From positions 2,170,001-2,234,000 of the forward strand of contig NW_027043819.1 of assembly GCF_037102585.1 (NCBI RefSeq): a stretch of DNA of 64,000 nucleotides, in the 5' to 3' direction. Below the pieces are notes generated by a model that was given only the letters and a program-made list of their open reading frames with translations, did no database searches and was not told where the DNA came from. Made by a program: the position numbers and the translations under genes. Positions 62,606-64,000 of this stretch are shown here, one piece after another. Positions within the stretch are counted from its first letter, which is position 1; the number at the start of each line of letters is the position of its first letter. The stretch is from Saccharomycopsis crataegensis (lineage: Eukaryota; Ascomycota; Saccharomycetes; Ascoideales; Saccharomycopsidaceae).

Positions 62606-64000
62606 TCAATTCACTTCCTTCTCCTCATTTGGGGTTAAAACGGCATCAATGATGTCACCGTTGATGGATCTTAAATGTTGAAGAATTAACTTCTTCAACA
62701 AAGATCTTCTTATGGGCTTAGCCAAAAATGAATCCATTCCCTGTTCTAAGCAGTGTTTGACATTGCTATCATCGGTTAAAGCAGTCAAAGCAATAATTGG
62801 ACCTCTGAAATTTAGCTCCTCTCTTATATACTTAGTTGCAGCAAGACCGTCAACCCTAGGCATTTGAATATCCATAAAAATCATATCATAAATTGTTGAA
62901 CTTGTATCCTGATTATTGAGGGACTTCATTTCATATTCTGCTAATGACTGTTTAACGAATTCTATTGCCTCACCACCATCACAGGCCAAAGAGACATTAT
63001 TAAATCCTTCAAGGCTGAGTAATCTTTGGACAACTTTTTGATTTACCAAATTATCCTCAGCAGCAAGGATCTTGAGTGGGAATCTTTCACCTAACAATTT
63101 TCCAGAGCCAATTCTATGAGTAGTTCCGCTAACGGGTGGTGTTGTTTGGCTGAAAAAGCTGGCACTGGAGGCTTTAAGATCTTCTCGGTGACTCCCCATA
63201 TCATCATGCTCACCCCGAGAAGTCCCTAGAAATTCATCGTAAGGACCATAACTATTAGTTCTTCGCAACTTATTGGTTTTGTTCTCATCTTTATCCGTGC
63301 CTCTGTTATTGCTCAATGGTATTTCACTCGTCACTCCCTTTGACTTGTTTATATAACTTGGACTATTGACAAAATTGAAAGGATTCAGGATATTGTTCAG
63401 GCTGGCTGGTGAAGTGCCCCCATTTCTAAACCCATTATAAGATTGAGCCGTACCAGTGGAGCTACTAGTAACAAAAGCTGGTTTTTCAAGCATTCCCCTT
63501 TCAGATTCAGACGCAGTCAGACCCAGTTTTGCCTTCGATTTAATAGATCCACTTCTCTTGATTGATACCGCTGAGGAAACAGAAAGTCTTCTGGAATGCC
63601 TATTCTTATTTTCACCATCAATAACCAGCTCCCCAACTTTTAATTCTGGCAAAAGCAACTTGAAATTCGTATTATTTTCATCTAAGCTATTGACTGTATC
63701 GACATCGTTACTAACAATAGTGGAAGACACATGATTCAGGTGGTCTTTCGCAGTAGAATTAATGATATTCTCTGCTAGTGGGTCACAAGTGAAATGTTTC
63801 GTCAAATTGTTGTTGATATTAAACTCATCATCAAAAATAATTGCTTGATCTTTCTTATCGACCCAGAATATCTCATTTGTTTGCTTTATTGGAACTCTGA
63901 AAGTGAATTTGCTTCCTTTCCCCATTTCACTCTTCAAAGTAATTTTCCCGTGCATAAGGCCTGCCAATTGCTTACAAATTGATAATCCCAAGCCAGTACC
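62606..64000 (-). CDS. SLN1: Hybrid histidine kinase Sln1, C-terminal part (cut by window edge)
   Basis: The frame runs to the window edge; the visible part is 464 codons and starts inside the ATPase domain at GTGLGLSICKQLAGLMHGKI (G2 box), so the apparent internal start is not real. Next come FTFRVPIKQTNEI as in Sln1, a long Ser-rich spacer, and a receiver domain at about 63078-62650: LKILAAEDNLVNQKVV (acid pair), FMDIQMPRVDG (phospho-Asp), IIALTAL (Thr) and FLAKPI (Lys). Sln1 is the plasma-membrane osmosensor that feeds Ypd1-Ssk1/Skn7 and holds the Hog1 pathway off at normal turgor. The receiver sequence (LACDGGEAIEF, TDDSNVKHCLEQGMDSF) is closer to Sln1 than to Nik1 or Chk1. Confidence 0.88.
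   Translation of the reverse strand, partial: GTGLGLSICKQLAGLMHGKITLKSEMGKGSKFTFRVPIKQTNEIFWVDKKDQAIIFDDEFNINNNLTKHFTCDPLAENIINSTAKDHLNHVSSTIVSNDVDTVNSLDENNTNFKLLLPELKVGELVIDGENKNRHSRRLSVSSAVSIKRSGSIKSKAKLGLTASESERGMLEKPAFVTSSSTGTAQSYNGFRNGGTSPASLNNILNPFNFVNSPSYINKSKGVTSEIPLSNNRGTDKDENKTNKLRRTNSYGPYDEFLGTSRGEHDDMGSHREDLKASSASFFSQTTPPVSGTTHRIGSGKLLGERFPLKILAAEDNLVNQKVVQRLLSLEGFNNVSLACDGGEAIEFVKQSLAEYEMKSLNNQDTSSTIYDMIFMDIQMPRVDGLAATKYIREELNFRGPIIALTALTDDSNVKHCLEQGMDSFLAKPIRRSLLKKLILQHLRSINGDIIDAVLTPNEEKEVN

Noticed and set aside
1-64000. tRNA, snRNA, rRNA and CRISPR-like arrays
   Set aside because: No B-box with a matching cloverleaf, no U-snRNA core and no spaced repeat array was recognised in a reading by eye; a tRNAscan or Infernal search would be decisive.

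Overview
The window is nuclear DNA of an ascomycete budding yeast (Saccharomycotina). The evidence is short introns with TACTAAC-type branch points 10-17 nt from the 3' splice site, Zn2Cys6 transcription factors, GPI and PIR-type cell-wall proteins, and recognisable Spe3, Cab5, Gpn3, Fks, Pse1, Pxr1, Swe1 and Sln1 proteins. Intergenic DNA is AT-rich and full of poly(A)/poly(T) tracts and simple repeats. The gene order is not that of Saccharomyces cerevisiae as I know it. The species and its CTG decoding could not be fixed from sequence alone.

Layout. 0-3.7 kb: an allantoate-permease-family transporter (Soa1-like) and a sulfonate/2-oxoglutarate dioxygenase (Jlp1-like), divergent over a shared promoter. 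This looks like a sulfonate-scavenging pair. 3.7-7.7 kb: almost 4 kb with no credible gene, either a centromere candidate or a very long upstream region of the next gene, a transcription factor with a C-terminal zinc cluster. 8.7-17 kb: a 1.4 kb convergent spacer, GPN3 (with a GC-AG intron inside the P-loop), then two tandem glycerophosphodiester transporters (GIT1 family) that share an intron position. 17.5-26 kb: spermidine synthase, a GOR1-like hydroxyacid dehydrogenase, dephospho-CoA kinase (behind a 49-T tract), a small GPI-anchored wall protein, an Arg81-like regulator, and a roughly 190 bp ATTTTT hexamer array.

26.6-43 kb: a large RhoGEF-type protein whose DH-PH unit appears twice around a CNH domain, a SET-domain methyltransferase with a broken reading frame at an A11 run, a polyglutamine-rich Ref2/PNUTS-like protein, a CSC1/OSCA-type channel protein, and an Sls1-like mitochondrial protein. 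43-64 kb: a Cwp-like wall protein with one PIR motif, divergent from an FKS-family glucan synthase; a CBS-CBS-PB1 tail-anchored protein; PSE1/KAP121; PXR1; SWE1; and the 3' part of SLN1, cut by the window edge.

Shared themes are cell-wall and osmotic signalling (RhoGEF-like protein, Fks, wall proteins, Sln1, Swe1), which are neighbours but not demonstrably co-regulated, and nutrient scavenging (sulfonates, glycerophosphodiesters). The observations most worth a second look are the duplicated DH-PH architecture, the 4 kb gene-free region, and the GC-AG intron of GPN3. No clearly new molecular system was found.
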